Part shown: piece after piece, positions 8,410 through 18,083 of the stretch
Numbering within the stretch: position 1 is the first letter of the stretch
Layout of the letters: the number at the start of each line of letters is the position of its first letter
Source: Ewingella americana ATCC 33852
Lineage (GTDB): Bacteria > Pseudomonadota > Gammaproteobacteria > Enterobacterales > Enterobacteriaceae
Direction: 5' to 3'
DNA: 64,000 bases
NCBI RefSeq assembly: GCF_000735345.1
Contig: NZ_JMPJ01000053.1
Coordinates: 62,001 to 126,000 of the forward strand
Translations under genes and position numbers: made by a program
Notes under the pieces: generated by a model
Database searches by the model: none
Seen by the model: the letters and a program-made list of their open reading frames with translations, nothing else
Told to the model about the DNA's origin: nothing

Positions 8410-10056
8410 TTAGTGTTTGATAATGTACAGATCTTTAACGTAGACGTTGTCCTGTGGATCTTTACCGGTGTAGCCACCCACGTATGGTTTCACCAGACGG
8501 GCGTTCACGTAGTAATAAACAGGAACGATGGCGGAATCTTTATCCAGTTGCTGTTCAGCTTTCTGGTACAAAGATGCGCGCTCTTCGTCAGTCTTGGCAG
8601 TCAGAGTGTCAGCAATCGCTTTGTCGAAGGCTGCGCTCTTGTAGTGAGCCGTGTTGTTGCTGCTGTCAGACAACAGCATGTTCAGGAAGGATGAAGGTTC
8701 GTTGTAGTCAGAACACCATGCCGCACGAGAAACATCGAAGTTACCCTGATGACGGGTATCCAGGAAGGTTTTCCACTCTTGGTTTTCCAGTTGAACGTTC
8801 ACACCCAGGTTTTTCTTCCAGATTGCAGCAGCGGCGATAGCCAGCTTCTTGTGCAGGTCAGAAGTGTTGTAAAGCAGTTTGAAGGTCAATGGCTTAGCAT
8901 CGGTGTAACCCGCTTCTGCCAACAGTTTCTTCGCCTGTGCGTTACGTTGATCCTGAGTCTCTTTGAACCAGGCTGGAGGCGTCAGTTTGCCGTCAGCGCC
9001 GTCAGTGTATGGCGGGGTGAAGCCGTAAGCTGGCAGGTCGCCCTGTGCTTTCACTTTATCAACAATGATGTCGCGATCCAGACCCAGTTTCAGAGCTTCA
9101 CGAACGCGCTCGTCGGTGAATGGCGCTTTCTGGTTGTTGATTTCGTAATAATAAGTACACAGATATGGGTCAACATGGACTTCAGTTGGGATTTCTTTCT
9201 TCAGTTTCTGGAACAGTTCGATCGGCATGTTGTTGTAAGTCATGTCGATTTCGCCGCTGCGGTAGCGGTTAACGTCAGTCACTTCTGAAGAGATTGGCAG
9301 GTAAGTTACCTGATTGATAACAGTGTCTTTGTTATCCCAATATTGTGGGTTACGTTCCAGAACGATGCGTTCGTTGACGGTCCAAGTTTTCAGTTTATAA
9401 GCGCCGTTGCTCACATAGTTTTCTGGTTGAGTCCATTTGTCGCCAAATTTCTCAACAGCATTTTTGTTTACCGGCTTCATCGCGGTGTGAGACAGCATTT
9501 TAACGAAGTATGGAACTGGCTCAGTCAGAGTCACTTCCAGAGTGTGGTCGTCGATAGCTTTCACGCCCAGCGTGTCAGGGCTTTTCTTGCCAGCAATGAT
9601 GTCATCGATGTTAGCGATGTGGCCATATTGCAGGTAGCTCTCGTACGGGGATGCAGTTTTCGGGTCAGCCAGACGCTGCCAGCTGTAAACGAAGTCAGCA
9701 GCGGTTACTGGGTCGCCGTTTGACCATTTAGCGTCTTTACGCAGGTGGAAAGTCCAGACTTTAAAGTCTTTGTTATCCCAAGTTTCAGCAACGCCTGGGA
9801 TCACGTGGCCGTCTGAGTTAGAGGTGTTAACCAGACCTTCAAGCAGGTCACGGATAACGTTGGACTCTGGAACACCTTCCACTTTATGTGGGTCCAGTGA
9901 TTGCACTTCAGAACCGTTGTTACGAACCAGCTCTTGTTTGTCAGCCAGTTGCACACCAGCTGGTACGGTAGCAGCGAAAGCGCTGCCCGCGGTCGCCACG
10001 CCCAACGCTGCTAAAACACAGGCAGCGAGGATAGTTTTTTTTGTGATGTTGGTCAT
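8410..10056 (-). CDS. oppA: Periplasmic oligopeptide-binding protein OppA
   Basis: This is the periplasmic receptor that delivers peptides of about two to five residues to OppBCDF. The 548-residue precursor starts MTNITKKTILAACVLAALG, a Sec signal peptide ending near AFA (about residue 29). It retains SBP family 5 hallmarks such as LVRNNGSEVQSLDPHKVEG and VWTFHLRKDAKWSNG. The start at 10056 matches E. coli; an ATG 13 codons further upstream is rejected because it would displace the signal peptide. It is the promoter-proximal gene of opp and is preceded by a long untranslated region. Confidence 0.96.
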   Translation of the reverse strand: MTNITKKTILAACVLAALGVATAGSAFAATVPAGVQLADKQELVRNNGSEVQSLDPHKVEGVPESNVIRDLLEGLVNTSNSDGHVIPGVAETWDNKDFKVWTFHLRKDAKWSNGDPVTAADFVYSWQRLADPKTASPYESYLQYGHIANIDDIIAGKKSPDTLGVKAIDDHTLEVTLTEPVPYFVKMLSHTAMKPVNKNAVEKFGDKWTQPENYVSNGAYKLKTWTVNERIVLERNPQYWDNKDTVINQVTYLPISSEVTDVNRYRSGEIDMTYNNMPIELFQKLKKEIPTEVHVDPYLCTYYYEINNQKAPFTDERVREALKLGLDRDIIVDKVKAQGDLPAYGFTPPYTDGADGKLTPPAWFKETQDQRNAQAKKLLAEAGYTDAKPLTFKLLYNTSDLHKKLAIAAAAIWKKNLGVNVQLENQEWKTFLDTRHQGNFDVSRAAWCSDYNEPSSFLNMLLSDSSNNTAHYKSAAFDKAIADTLTAKTDEERASLYQKAEQQLDKDSAIVPVYYYVNARLVKPYVGGYTGKDPQDNVYVKDLYIIKH

Positions 10057-11096
10057 TTTATATTCAACTCCAGTTTTTATTATGAACTTGCGCACGGTGG
10101 AGCAAGATAAACCCTTGCTGGGCTTTTGGTTTATCGCGGGCAGGAACGAATTACCCGATAGAAAAACCGCATGTATTAGTCGCTGTGAGTAAGACGACTA
10201 TCCCCTACTACATTTCTAACGTTTGAAATTTGAGACTGTTAATCGTCTTTCAACTTCAGAGATCCTTTAAGGAAGACCTCGCTCCTTTTGCTCGCCCTGT
10301 TTAAAAGTATTTCACGCAGAGTGGTAATACCTTTTTCAAACACGGCAGGCTAATGCTTAATTTGACTTAATATTGCAATTTCAGGCGAACACGCGCGGAC
10401 TGCGATTTTTAGCAGTCTGAAAAAATAGTATTAGTGGGAACTAATGCGCTGTGTTTCTGACTTAACCGACGACATGCATCAACAGTGCCAAAGATAGCCT
10501 TTGGGAAAAGCTGTGACACCAAGAGCGCTTTGGCTCTGAAAGGATGCAACGTTGCGACCACGACATTCTCCAAAAACAAATGAAATTGCTAATTCTAAAT
10601 CTCTTTGCAAGATCCATTCTCACTTCGGCATATGCCCGAAACAACTTTCCATTTGTGAAGACGTCCCGAAAATTATCAGAAGCCTGTTAACTGCGCCAAT
10701 AAATTTTGCGAAAATGTTACGCGTTTCTCCTTTACTGAGTATCGAAGCCTTTTAGCCATCTGGCATGCCACTGACAAGCAGTAAATCAACGCGTTGTTTT
10801 TATTAAATATTTATAAGTTTTCTTCTGGCAGTCATCCCGCGCTTCTGTTTAAAAATTCGACTGATACAAAAAGTTAACATTCTGTAGCTTTGAAGAATAA
10901 ACGGCTGTTTCTGACTGAGTAAACACTAATAACATCTCGATACAGCATGCACAAGCCCTACAGAATGATGTGATTAAATTAACATCGATTCGGGCAGAGA
11001 AAGTGATAAAAAAGGGATTTTTCGGGCGGGGAAACTTATATAAATAGCAGTTTGGGGTAGAAATATGCTTAGGAATGGAGTTTAAGCTACATTTAG

Positions 11097-11130
11097 GTGC
11101 AACTGGTCATTAATAAGTCATTAGTTGCAC
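11097..11130. repeat. Inverted repeat downstream of ychE (1)
   Basis: GTGCAACT (11097-11104) and AGTTGCAC (11123-11130) are perfect 8-bp arms around an 18-bp AT-rich loop. There is no adjacent T-run, so a terminator role is uncertain. Confidence 0.5.
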
Positions 11131-11144
11131 TATATTGAGGCATC

Positions 11145-11184
11145 CGGTTATTAGCAAAGTTAATAACGTCATTGCCAATAACCG
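11145..11184. repeat. Inverted repeat downstream of ychE (2)
   Basis: CGGTTATTAGC (11145-11155) pairs with GCCAATAACCG (11174-11184) along 11 positions, with one mismatch that becomes a G-U wobble in minus-strand RNA. It lies 35 bp past the ychE stop and may protect or end the ychE transcript. Confidence 0.5.
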
Positions 11185-11219
11185 AATGTTAAGAAAGATA
11201 AAGAGTAGATTCAGGGGTC

Positions 11220-11867
11220 TTATTGCAGCAGACCGGGGAAAATCGCCTTAATGCCGGTCACAATAAATTCAATGCCCAGCGACATCAGCAATAAACCCAT
11301 AATACGGGTAATAACGTTAATGCCGGTCTGCCCTAGCAGTCTCACCAATAAAGGTGCGGCGCGGAACAATAGCCAGCAGCTGAAAGCAAAAACCGCGATG
11401 GCGACCGTCAGCCCTAACAGATTCTGCCAGCCGTGAAAACGCGAACTCCAGACAATGGTCGAACTGATAGCGCCCGGCCCGGCCATTAAAGGCAATGCCA
11501 GCGGCACAACGCCGACGTTTTCGCGGATCGCCGTTTCCGACTTCTCTTGCTTGTTCTGCTTATCCTCACCCAACTTGCCGCTGATCATCGACATGGCAAT
11601 GGTCACCACCAGAATGCCGCCCGCGATGCGGAAAGAATCAATAGAGATGCCGAAGATATGCAGGATGGCGTCGCCGAGGAATAAAGCCGTCCACAATATA
11701 ATGGCCACCGACAGGTTGGCGGTCATATTGGTTTTATTTCTACCGGCGGCGGCTTGGTAGCTGGTCATGCTAATGAAGACCGGCAAGATCCCCACTGGGT
11801 TGACCAATGCGAAAAGCCCGACGAAGAATTTGATATAGCCTGAAAGATCTAACAGAGATTGGCTCAC
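11220..11867 (-). CDS. ychE: MarC family inner-membrane protein YchE
   Basis: A 215-residue polytopic membrane protein with about six hydrophobic segments. It has the MarC/YchE N-terminal signature FFVGLFALVNPVGILPVFI and the second half GVVPLALPLMAGPGAISSTIV. The MarC family is conserved but has no demonstrated substrate; an older link to multiple antibiotic resistance was withdrawn. It lies divergent from adhE and upstream of opp, exactly as in E. coli. Length matches the E. coli protein. Confidence 0.93.
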   Translation of the reverse strand: MSQSLLDLSGYIKFFVGLFALVNPVGILPVFISMTSYQAAAGRNKTNMTANLSVAIILWTALFLGDAILHIFGISIDSFRIAGGILVVTIAMSMISGKLGEDKQNKQEKSETAIRENVGVVPLALPLMAGPGAISSTIVWSSRFHGWQNLLGLTVAIAVFAFSCWLLFRAAPLLVRLLGQTGINVITRIMGLLLMSLGIEFIVTGIKAIFPGLLQ

Positions 11868-12397
11868 GCAGAACTCCGCACAATACGCCAGAAGAGGAAG
11901 GTTTCAATGGGCGCTAATGTACTGTAATTGTCGTTGGGATTCCACGAGACTTTTTAGCGTGTATAACCAGATTTTTTAATATAAGCAGTGATAAATGCTG
12001 ATGTTAAAAATAATAGGCGTCAATCCGACCAATAATCGCACATTTTGTTAAATATAATTGGGTTAATGATAACCAATCTCATCACCAACCTGCTGAAAGG
12101 TGTCAGCAAATCACTTTACTGATCCAGATCAAAAATAGCCTGCCTCCAAGTGAGTATGCTTTTCACGTAGTCAGTGAGTAGGCGACAGGATAAACACCTT
12201 GCAAGCTGGCGAAGTTAACTCGGTTTCTCCTACAGGATGTTCAACCTTTATAAAAGCTGTTTGAGCAAATAATGAGACAGATATAACTGACTGAAAATAA
12301 ATGTGTAAATTTGTTTCGGGCAGTGGGCTATAGCACAGCTATACTGAATTCTGGCGGATTATTTACTAAAAGAGTTTAACTTTATCAGGAGAGCATT
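11868..12397. other. adhE/ychE divergent regulatory region
   Basis: A 530-bp interval with no protein gene. It should contain the adhE promoter(s) and a long adhE leader. One FNR-like palindrome is visible at 12119-12132. A strong ribosome-binding site (AGGAGAG) precedes the adhE ATG. Confidence 0.6.
12119..12132 (+). promoter_or_regulatory. FNR-like site upstream of adhE
   Basis: CTGAT-CCAG-ATCAA matches nine of ten conserved positions of the FNR consensus TTGAT-N4-ATCAA. It lies 266 bp upstream of the adhE start. Oxygen-dependent control of adhE is known in enterobacteria, but direct FNR binding here is inference. Confidence 0.4.
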
Positions 12398-15073
12398 ATG
12401 GCTGTAACAAATGTCGCTGAATTGAACGCACTCGTAGCACGAGTCAAAAAAGCCCAGCGCGAATATGCTAACTTCACCCAAGAGCAAGTTGATAAGATCT
12501 TTAGTGCCGCCGCGTTGGCCGCCGCTGATGCCCGTATCTTACTTGCGAAACTGGCTGTCGAAGAATCTGGCATGGGGATTGTTGAAGACAAAGTCATCAA
12601 AAACCACTTCGCCTCTGAATACATTTATAACGCGTATAAAGACGAAAAAACCTGCGGTATCCTGTCACAAGATGACACCTTCGGTACCATCACTATCGCC
12701 GAACCTATCGGCATCATCTGCGGTATCGTCCCAACCACTAACCCAACTTCTACTGCGATTTTTAAAGCGCTTATCAGCTTAAAAACCCGTAACGGTATTA
12801 TCTTCTCCCCACACCCACGCGCTAAAAATGCGACCAACAAAGCCGCAGATATCGTTCTGCAAGCTGCTATCGCTGCTGGCGCACCGAAAGACCTGATTGG
12901 CTGGATTGACGAGCCAAGCGTTGAGCTTTCTAACCAACTGATGCATCACCCAGACATCAACCTGATCCTCGCGACAGGTGGTCCAGGCATGGTGAAAGCA
13001 GCTTACAGCTCTGGTAAACCAGCAATCGGCGTAGGTGCAGGTAACACCCCAGTAGTGGTTGATGAAACCGCTGACATCAAACGCGTTGTTGCTTCAATCT
13101 TGATGTCCAAAACCTTCGATAACGGCGTTATCTGTGCGTCTGAACAGTCCATTATCGTGGTTGATTCCGTCTACGACGCCGTGCGTGAGCGCTTCTCAAC
13201 TCACGGCGGTTACTTGCTGCAAGGCAAAGAGCTGAAAGCCGTTCAAGACATTATCTTAAAAAATGGTGGCCTGAATGCCGCTATCGTGGGTCAGCCAGCA
13301 ACTAAAATTGCCGAAATGGCCGGCATCAAAGTGCCTTCACACACTAAAGTATTAATTGGTGAAGTGAAAAACGTTGATGAGTCAGAACCTTTCGCTCATG
13401 AAAAACTGTCCCCTACCCTCGCCATGTACCGTGCTAAGAACTTTGAAGACGCGGTAGAGAAAGCTGAGAAACTGGTAGAAATGGGCGGTATCGGTCATAC
13501 CTCTTGCCTCTACACCGACCAAGATAATCAGCCTGAACGTGTGAACTATTTTGGCGACAAAATGAAAACCGCGCGCATCCTGATTAACACCCCAGCATCT
13601 CAGGGTGGTATCGGTGACCTCTACAACTTCAAACTTGCTCCATCACTGACTTTAGGTTGCGGCTCATGGGGTGGTAACTCCATCTCTGAAAACGTCGGTC
13701 CTAAACATCTGATCAACAAGAAAACTGTAGCGAAGCGAGCAGAAAACATGTTGTGGCATAAACTTCCGAAATCTATCTACTTCCGTCGCGGCTCACTGCC
13801 TATCGCTCTGGAAGAAGTGGCGACCGATGGTGCAAAACGCGCCTTCATCGTAACCGACCGTTTCCTGTTTAATGCCGGCTATGCCGACCAGATCACCAGC
13901 GTGTTGAAAGGTCACGGCATCGAAACTGAAGTGTTCTTCGAAGTTGAAGCTGACCCAACCCTGAGCATCGTTCGTAAAGGTGCTGAGCAGATGAACTCCT
14001 TCAAACCAGACGTGATTATCGCACTGGGTGGTGGTTCACCAATGGACGCAGCCAAAATCATGTGGGTTCTGTACGAACATCCGCAGACTCAGTTCGAAGA
14101 TTTGGCACTGCGCTTTATGGACATCCGTAAACGCATCTACAAATTCCCGAAAATGGGCGTGAAAGCGAAAATGATCGCCGTCACCACCACTTCAGGTACA
14201 GGTTCAGAAGTTACACCATTCGCCGTGGTAACCGACGATGCTACTGGTCAGAAATATCCACTGGCTGACTACGCGTTAACTCCAGATATGGCAATCGTTG
14301 ATGCCAACCTGGTGATGAACATGCCTAAGTCACTCTGTGCCTTCGGTGGTCTGGACGCAGTAACCCACGCCTTGGAAGCTTATGTTTCTGTTCTGGCTAA
14401 CGAATACTCTGACGGTCAGGCTCTGCAAGCGCTGAAACTACTGAAAGAGTTCCTGCCAGCTAGCTACAAAGAAGGCGCGAAAAACCCAGTGGCTCGTGAA
14501 CGTGTTCACAACGCTGCAACTATCGCGGGTATCGCCTTCGCCAACGCCTTCTTGGGTGTCTGTCACTCCATGGCCCACAAACTGGGTTCAGAGTTCCACA
14601 TCCCACACGGTCTGGCCAATGCGATGTTGATTGCCAACGTTATTCGCTATAACGCCAATGACAACCCAACTAAACAGACAGCTTTCAGCCAATACGACCG
14701 CCCACAAGCGCGTCGTCGCTATGCAGAAGTCGCCGACCATTTAGGTCTGAGCGCACCGGGCGACCGTACTGCACAGAAAATTGAGAAACTGCTGAACTGG
14801 TTGGATGACATCAAAGGGGAATTGGGTATCCCAACCTCTATTCGCGAAGCGGGTGTTCAGGAAGCTGACTTCTTGGCGAAAGTGGACAAACTGTCTGAAG
14901 ATGCCTTCGATGACCAGTGTACCGGTGCTAACCCACGTTACCCACTGATCTCCGAGCTGAAACAGATTCTGATGGACACTTACTACGGTCGTAAATTCAC
15001 CGAAGAAGAAGAAGCAGAAGTGGTTACTGCTGCTCCAGTAGCGAAAGCTGAAAAGAAGTCTGCTAAAAAATAA
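12398..15073 (+). CDS. adhE: Bifunctional acetaldehyde-CoA/alcohol dehydrogenase AdhE
   Basis: AdhE converts acetyl-CoA to acetaldehyde and then to ethanol, regenerating NAD+ during fermentation, and assembles into spirosome filaments. The 891-residue protein has an N-terminal aldehyde dehydrogenase domain with the catalytic Cys in NGVICASEQ (about residue 245). The C-terminal iron-dependent alcohol dehydrogenase has GGGSPMDAAK, the metal-binding GLDAVTHALEAY and HSMAHKLGSEFHIPHG. Length equals the E. coli enzyme. Codon use is biased to high-expression codons. The last 20 residues are Lys/Ala/Glu rich. Confidence 0.98.
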   Translation: MAVTNVAELNALVARVKKAQREYANFTQEQVDKIFSAAALAAADARILLAKLAVEESGMGIVEDKVIKNHFASEYIYNAYKDEKTCGILSQDDTFGTITIAEPIGIICGIVPTTNPTSTAIFKALISLKTRNGIIFSPHPRAKNATNKAADIVLQAAIAAGAPKDLIGWIDEPSVELSNQLMHHPDINLILATGGPGMVKAAYSSGKPAIGVGAGNTPVVVDETADIKRVVASILMSKTFDNGVICASEQSIIVVDSVYDAVRERFSTHGGYLLQGKELKAVQDIILKNGGLNAAIVGQPATKIAEMAGIKVPSHTKVLIGEVKNVDESEPFAHEKLSPTLAMYRAKNFEDAVEKAEKLVEMGGIGHTSCLYTDQDNQPERVNYFGDKMKTARILINTPASQGGIGDLYNFKLAPSLTLGCGSWGGNSISENVGPKHLINKKTVAKRAENMLWHKLPKSIYFRRGSLPIALEEVATDGAKRAFIVTDRFLFNAGYADQITSVLKGHGIETEVFFEVEADPTLSIVRKGAEQMNSFKPDVIIALGGGSPMDAAKIMWVLYEHPQTQFEDLALRFMDIRKRIYKFPKMGVKAKMIAVTTTSGTGSEVTPFAVVTDDATGQKYPLADYALTPDMAIVDANLVMNMPKSLCAFGGLDAVTHALEAYVSVLANEYSDGQALQALKLLKEFLPASYKEGAKNPVARERVHNAATIAGIAFANAFLGVCHSMAHKLGSEFHIPHGLANAMLIANVIRYNANDNPTKQTAFSQYDRPQARRRYAEVADHLGLSAPGDRTAQKIEKLLNWLDDIKGELGIPTSIREAGVQEADFLAKVDKLSEDAFDDQCTGANPRYPLISELKQILMDTYYGRKFTEEEEAEVVTAAPVAKAEKKSAKK

Positions 15074-15104
15074 TCTTTAAGTCGTTATAAAGAGTGATTA
15101 TGCA

Positions 15105-15132
15105 AAAACCCGCCTGATGGCGGGTTTTTTTA
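15105..15132. terminator. Terminator between adhE and tdk
   Basis: A 10-bp stem AAAACCCGCC/GGCGGGTTTT (15105-15128) with a TGAT loop is followed by T residues on the plus strand; A residues on the other side also allow use by the convergent tdk gene. Confidence 0.9.
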
Positions 15133-15177
15133 TTTGTCCTGAAGCTTGCAGGCTTACGCTGAATATCACGCGGCTTA

Positions 15178-15780
15178 TTACTCCTTAGAAGCTTTCTCAG
15201 CGCAGGTAGCCATTGCCTCTTTGAAGTGTTTACGGCACACCGAAACATAGCTCTCATTGCCGCCTATCACCACCTGTGCGCCATCGTGCATAGGCTCGCC
15301 CTGCTCATCTAAACGCAGCACCCTGTTGGCCTTACGGCCGCAATGACAGATAGTTTTCAGCTCGACCAACTTATCGGCCCAAGCCAGAAGGTATTCACTG
15401 CCTTCAAACAGCTCACCGCGGAAGTCGGTACGCAGCCCGTAGCAGAGAACCGGAATATCTAAGCTGTCGACCACATCGGTTAATTGTGCAATTTGTGCTT
15501 TAGTCAGAAACTGACTTTCATCTATTAATACACAGTGCACGGTTTGCTCACGGTGCTCGTGCGCCACCAGCCCAAACAGATCGCTATCTTTATTATATAA
15601 CTGGGCTTGGGAAGACAACCCTATGCGCGAGCTCACCTTACCCACACCAAAGCGATGGTCAAACTCTGCGGTTAATACCAGAGTGCGCATACCACGTTCT
15701 TGGTAGTTATAAGATGATTGCAGTAGAGAGGTCGATTTCCCTGCATTCATGGCCGAATAGTAGAAATAAAGCTGAGCCAT
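15178..15780 (-). CDS. tdk: Thymidine kinase
   Basis: Type II thymidine kinase, salvaging thymidine to dTMP in the cytoplasm. The 200-residue protein has the P-loop SAMNAGKST (about residues 9-17), the Mg-binding DESQFL (about 88), the lasso region and a zinc site built from CHCGRKANR and a C-terminal CRKH. It is convergent with adhE, as in E. coli. No missing catalytic residues were seen. Confidence 0.97.
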   Translation of the reverse strand: MAQLYFYYSAMNAGKSTSLLQSSYNYQERGMRTLVLTAEFDHRFGVGKVSSRIGLSSQAQLYNKDSDLFGLVAHEHREQTVHCVLIDESQFLTKAQIAQLTDVVDSLDIPVLCYGLRTDFRGELFEGSEYLLAWADKLVELKTICHCGRKANRVLRLDEQGEPMHDGAQVVIGGNESYVSVCRKHFKEAMATCAEKASKE

Positions 15781-16438
15781 AAAATGGTGACTCCGTAAGT
15801 ATATTGAAAGGTTAACCGCTAAGTTGCCAATTGTATCATAAGGCTTACGCTGACTGACATTCGCTTGTTAGCGCACAGCAAGTGGCCTGAAAACAGTGCT
15901 TTATTTCAAATTTTAAAGTCACAGTTATTTACAATCCAATATTAGGATTAAGTTTAAAGTTTATAAGACGTTTGCTTTTTTTGTGGGTTTTAGACGCCGC
16001 GCCCAGACCCATATAACAGAACTAAAACAACATTTAGCCTTATTAACCACCAACCTTTAACCTCGGCGGCCTAAGCATTTAGTGTTCCTAAACTGCTCAG
16101 CGGTGGCACTAATAGACAAGAACTCGTTAAGCCAACCCTTACATTACAAGCCGCCATACACAGGGCTTAGCACCAATTTTATTTGTGAACTCTGACCACT
16201 GAGTTATAAAAACTCCCGCATCAGGTCACAAAAAAACGTCTGCCCTGATATTGAAATTTAGCTTACAGCCACCAGTTAAATAGGGCTCTTTAAGACGGTT
16301 ATATTTTTATCAGCTAATGTAATTATGCTTTTAATTGGTAAATTCGAGTGTACAAAACAAATTGGCTATTGCAGAACGCTAAAGAGCAATCTATTATTAC
16401 CTCAACGCCCCCCACCAATATAATTCGAGACTAGTATA
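15781..16438. other. Gene-free region upstream of hns
   Basis: A 658-bp AT-rich interval between divergent tdk and hns with no credible reading frame. It should carry the hns promoter and auto-regulatory H-NS binding tracts. No RNA gene or perfect long repeat was recognised. Confidence 0.55.
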
Positions 16439-16846
16439 ATGAGCGAAGCATTAAAGATTCTGAACAACATCCGTACTCTGCGTGCGCAGGCAAGAGAATG
16501 TACTCTGGAAACATTGGAAGAGATGCTTGAGAAATTAGAAGTTGTAGTTAACGAACGTCGTGAAGAAGATACTCAGGCAGCTGCTGAAATCGAAGAACGC
16601 ACTCGTAAACTGCAACAATACCGTGAAATGCTGATTGCTGATGGCATTGACCCGAACGAATTGCTGCAAACTATGGCTGCTACTAAAGCGACTGGTAAAG
16701 CGAAACGTGCTGCGCGTCCTGCTAAATACAAATACATCGACGAAAACGGCGAAAACAAAACTTGGACCGGCCAAGGCCGTACTCCAGCCGTGATCAAGAA
16801 AGCTATCGAAGAGCAAGGTAAATCGCTGGACGATTTCCTGCTGTAA
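16439..16846 (+). CDS. hns: Nucleoid-associated silencer H-NS
   Basis: H-NS coats AT-rich DNA and silences transferred genes. The 135-residue protein has an N-terminal dimerisation/oligomerisation coiled-coil region (about 1-80: [23 protein letters not shown]), a flexible linker and the C-terminal minor-groove-binding domain with [16 protein letters not shown], including the essential QGR loop. Synteny adhE-tdk-hns is that of E. coli; the usual neighbour galU is replaced by uge-ugd. It ends in its own terminator. Confidence 0.97.
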   Translation: MSEALKILNNIRTLRAQARECTLETLEEMLEKLEVVVNERREEDTQAAAEIEERTRKLQQYREMLIADGIDPNELLQTMAATKATGKAKRAARPAKYKYIDENGENKTWTGQGRTPAVIKKAIEEQGKSLDDFLL

Positions 16847-16896
16847 TCTTTCTGTTGTAATAAAGTATTACCGCTTCTGCTTAATACGTTTTGAAA

Positions 16897-16925
16897 AAAA
16901 CCTGCCTCTCGAGGCGGGTTTTTTC
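16897..16925 (+). terminator. Terminator of hns
   Basis: Stem AACCTGCCT/AGGCGGGTT (16899-16920, one T-G wobble) with a CTCG loop, followed by TTTTTT. Confidence 0.88.
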
Positions 16926-17024
16926 ATTTCTATCTCTAGATAACTTTCATTCTATGAATACTTGAGACCTGTTAACCCTTCGATGAAATATGCATCAAGG
17001 CCTAATCCCCCTAAAAGCCAGACA

Positions 17025-17052
17025 TAAAAAAAGGCCGCCGAAGCAGCCTCTT
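17025..17052 (-). terminator. Terminator of uge
   Basis: On the minus strand, AGGCTGC-TTCG-GCGGCCT (17049-17032) forms a UUCG-tetraloop hairpin with one G-U pair, followed by seven T. It ends the ugd-uge transcript just before hns. Confidence 0.88.
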
Positions 17053-17067
17053 TCGTCCGAAGGGTGT

Positions 17068-18075
17068 TTAGCGCTGATAAAACTCGCGATACCACTCCAC
17101 AAAGCGTTTCACGCCCTGCTCTACTGACGTCTCAGGACGGAAGCCAATCGCCTGATACAGTGCTTCTGTATCCGCGCTGGTGTTGAGCACATCACCCGCC
17201 TGCATTGGCAGCATGTTCTTATTCGCTTCAATGCCCAGAGCCGTTTCCAGCGCCTTTATATAGGTCATCAGGCTAATAGGATCGCTATTACCAATGTTGT
17301 ACACCACGTAAGGCGCGGAGCTTTCAGCGGTCGAGCCTTCTTCTACCGTCCACTCTTTATTGGCGACAGGAACCACGTCCTGAAGGCGAACCACGGCCTC
17401 AGCGATATCATCAATATATGTGAAGTCACGGTTCATTTTGCCGTGGTTATAAACATCAATGCTCTCTCCCGCCAGAATAGCCTTAGTAAACTTAAATAAG
17501 GCCATGTCCGGACGCCCCCAAGGGCCGTAGACGGTAAAGAAGCGTAGCCCAGTGGTTGGCACCCCATAAAGGTGCGAATAACTGTGAGCCATTAGCTCGT
17601 TGGCTTTTTTGGTCGCAGCATACAATGAAATAGGATGATCAACCGAGTCATCAGTCGAGAACGGCTGCTTTCTATTTAAGCCATAAACCGAACTGGAAGA
17701 CGCGTACAGCAGGTGCCCCACTTTATTATGGCGACAGCCTTCCAGCACATTAACAAAGCCAATCAAATTAGAATCAGCATAAGCTAAAGGGTTTTGCAGC
17801 GAATAACGCACACCGGCCTGAGCACCCAAATGAATCACGCGCTCGAACTGGTGGGTAGCAAAAAGATCCGCCATACCGCTGCGATCCGCCAGATCTAATT
17901 TAATAAATTCAAAATTTGAATTATTCGTCAGAAGCTCAAGACGGGATAATTTCAGATTAACGTCATAATAGTCATTGAGATTATCAATGCCGACGACCTG
18001 ATGCCCCTCTTCCAGCAACCTTTTGGCCACAAAGCATCCAATAAATCCAGCAGCTCCTGTCACTAAAAACTTCAT
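17068..18075 (-). CDS. uge: UDP-glucuronate 4-epimerase (NAD-dependent epimerase)
   Basis: A short-chain dehydrogenase/epimerase that interconverts UDP-glucuronate and UDP-galacturonate, precursors for surface polysaccharide. The 335-residue protein opens with the Rossmann motif GAAGFIG and has ASSSSVYG and YAATKKANE (the catalytic Tyr-x3-Lys). FTVYGPWGRPDMA and NRDFTYIDDI are typical of the CapI/Uge branch, which distinguishes it from GalE. It follows ugd by eight bases, so both form one operon: Ugd makes UDP-glucuronate and this enzyme epimerises it. The exact substrate is inferred from family and neighbour. Confidence 0.9.
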   Translation of the reverse strand: MKFLVTGAAGFIGCFVAKRLLEEGHQVVGIDNLNDYYDVNLKLSRLELLTNNSNFEFIKLDLADRSGMADLFATHQFERVIHLGAQAGVRYSLQNPLAYADSNLIGFVNVLEGCRHNKVGHLLYASSSSVYGLNRKQPFSTDDSVDHPISLYAATKKANELMAHSYSHLYGVPTTGLRFFTVYGPWGRPDMALFKFTKAILAGESIDVYNHGKMNRDFTYIDDIAEAVVRLQDVVPVANKEWTVEEGSTAESSAPYVVYNIGNSDPISLMTYIKALETALGIEANKNMLPMQAGDVLNTSADTEALYQAIGFRPETSVEQGVKRFVEWYREFYQR

Positions 18076-18083
18076 ATACTCCC

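Larger units (their letters stand above)
10057..11219. other. Long gene-free region upstream of oppA
   Basis: About 1.16 kb between oppA and ychE contains no credible protein gene; the open frames present have poor composition and no family resemblance. It is AT-rich and should hold the oppA promoter and leader. The only structures recognised are two inverted repeats near the ychE end (listed separately). In E. coli the equivalent interval is also unusually long. Confidence 0.6.

Noticed and set aside
10462-10755. Two short frames in the oppA-ychE interval
   Set aside because: They overlap each other on opposite strands, lack ribosome-binding sites and resemble no known protein.
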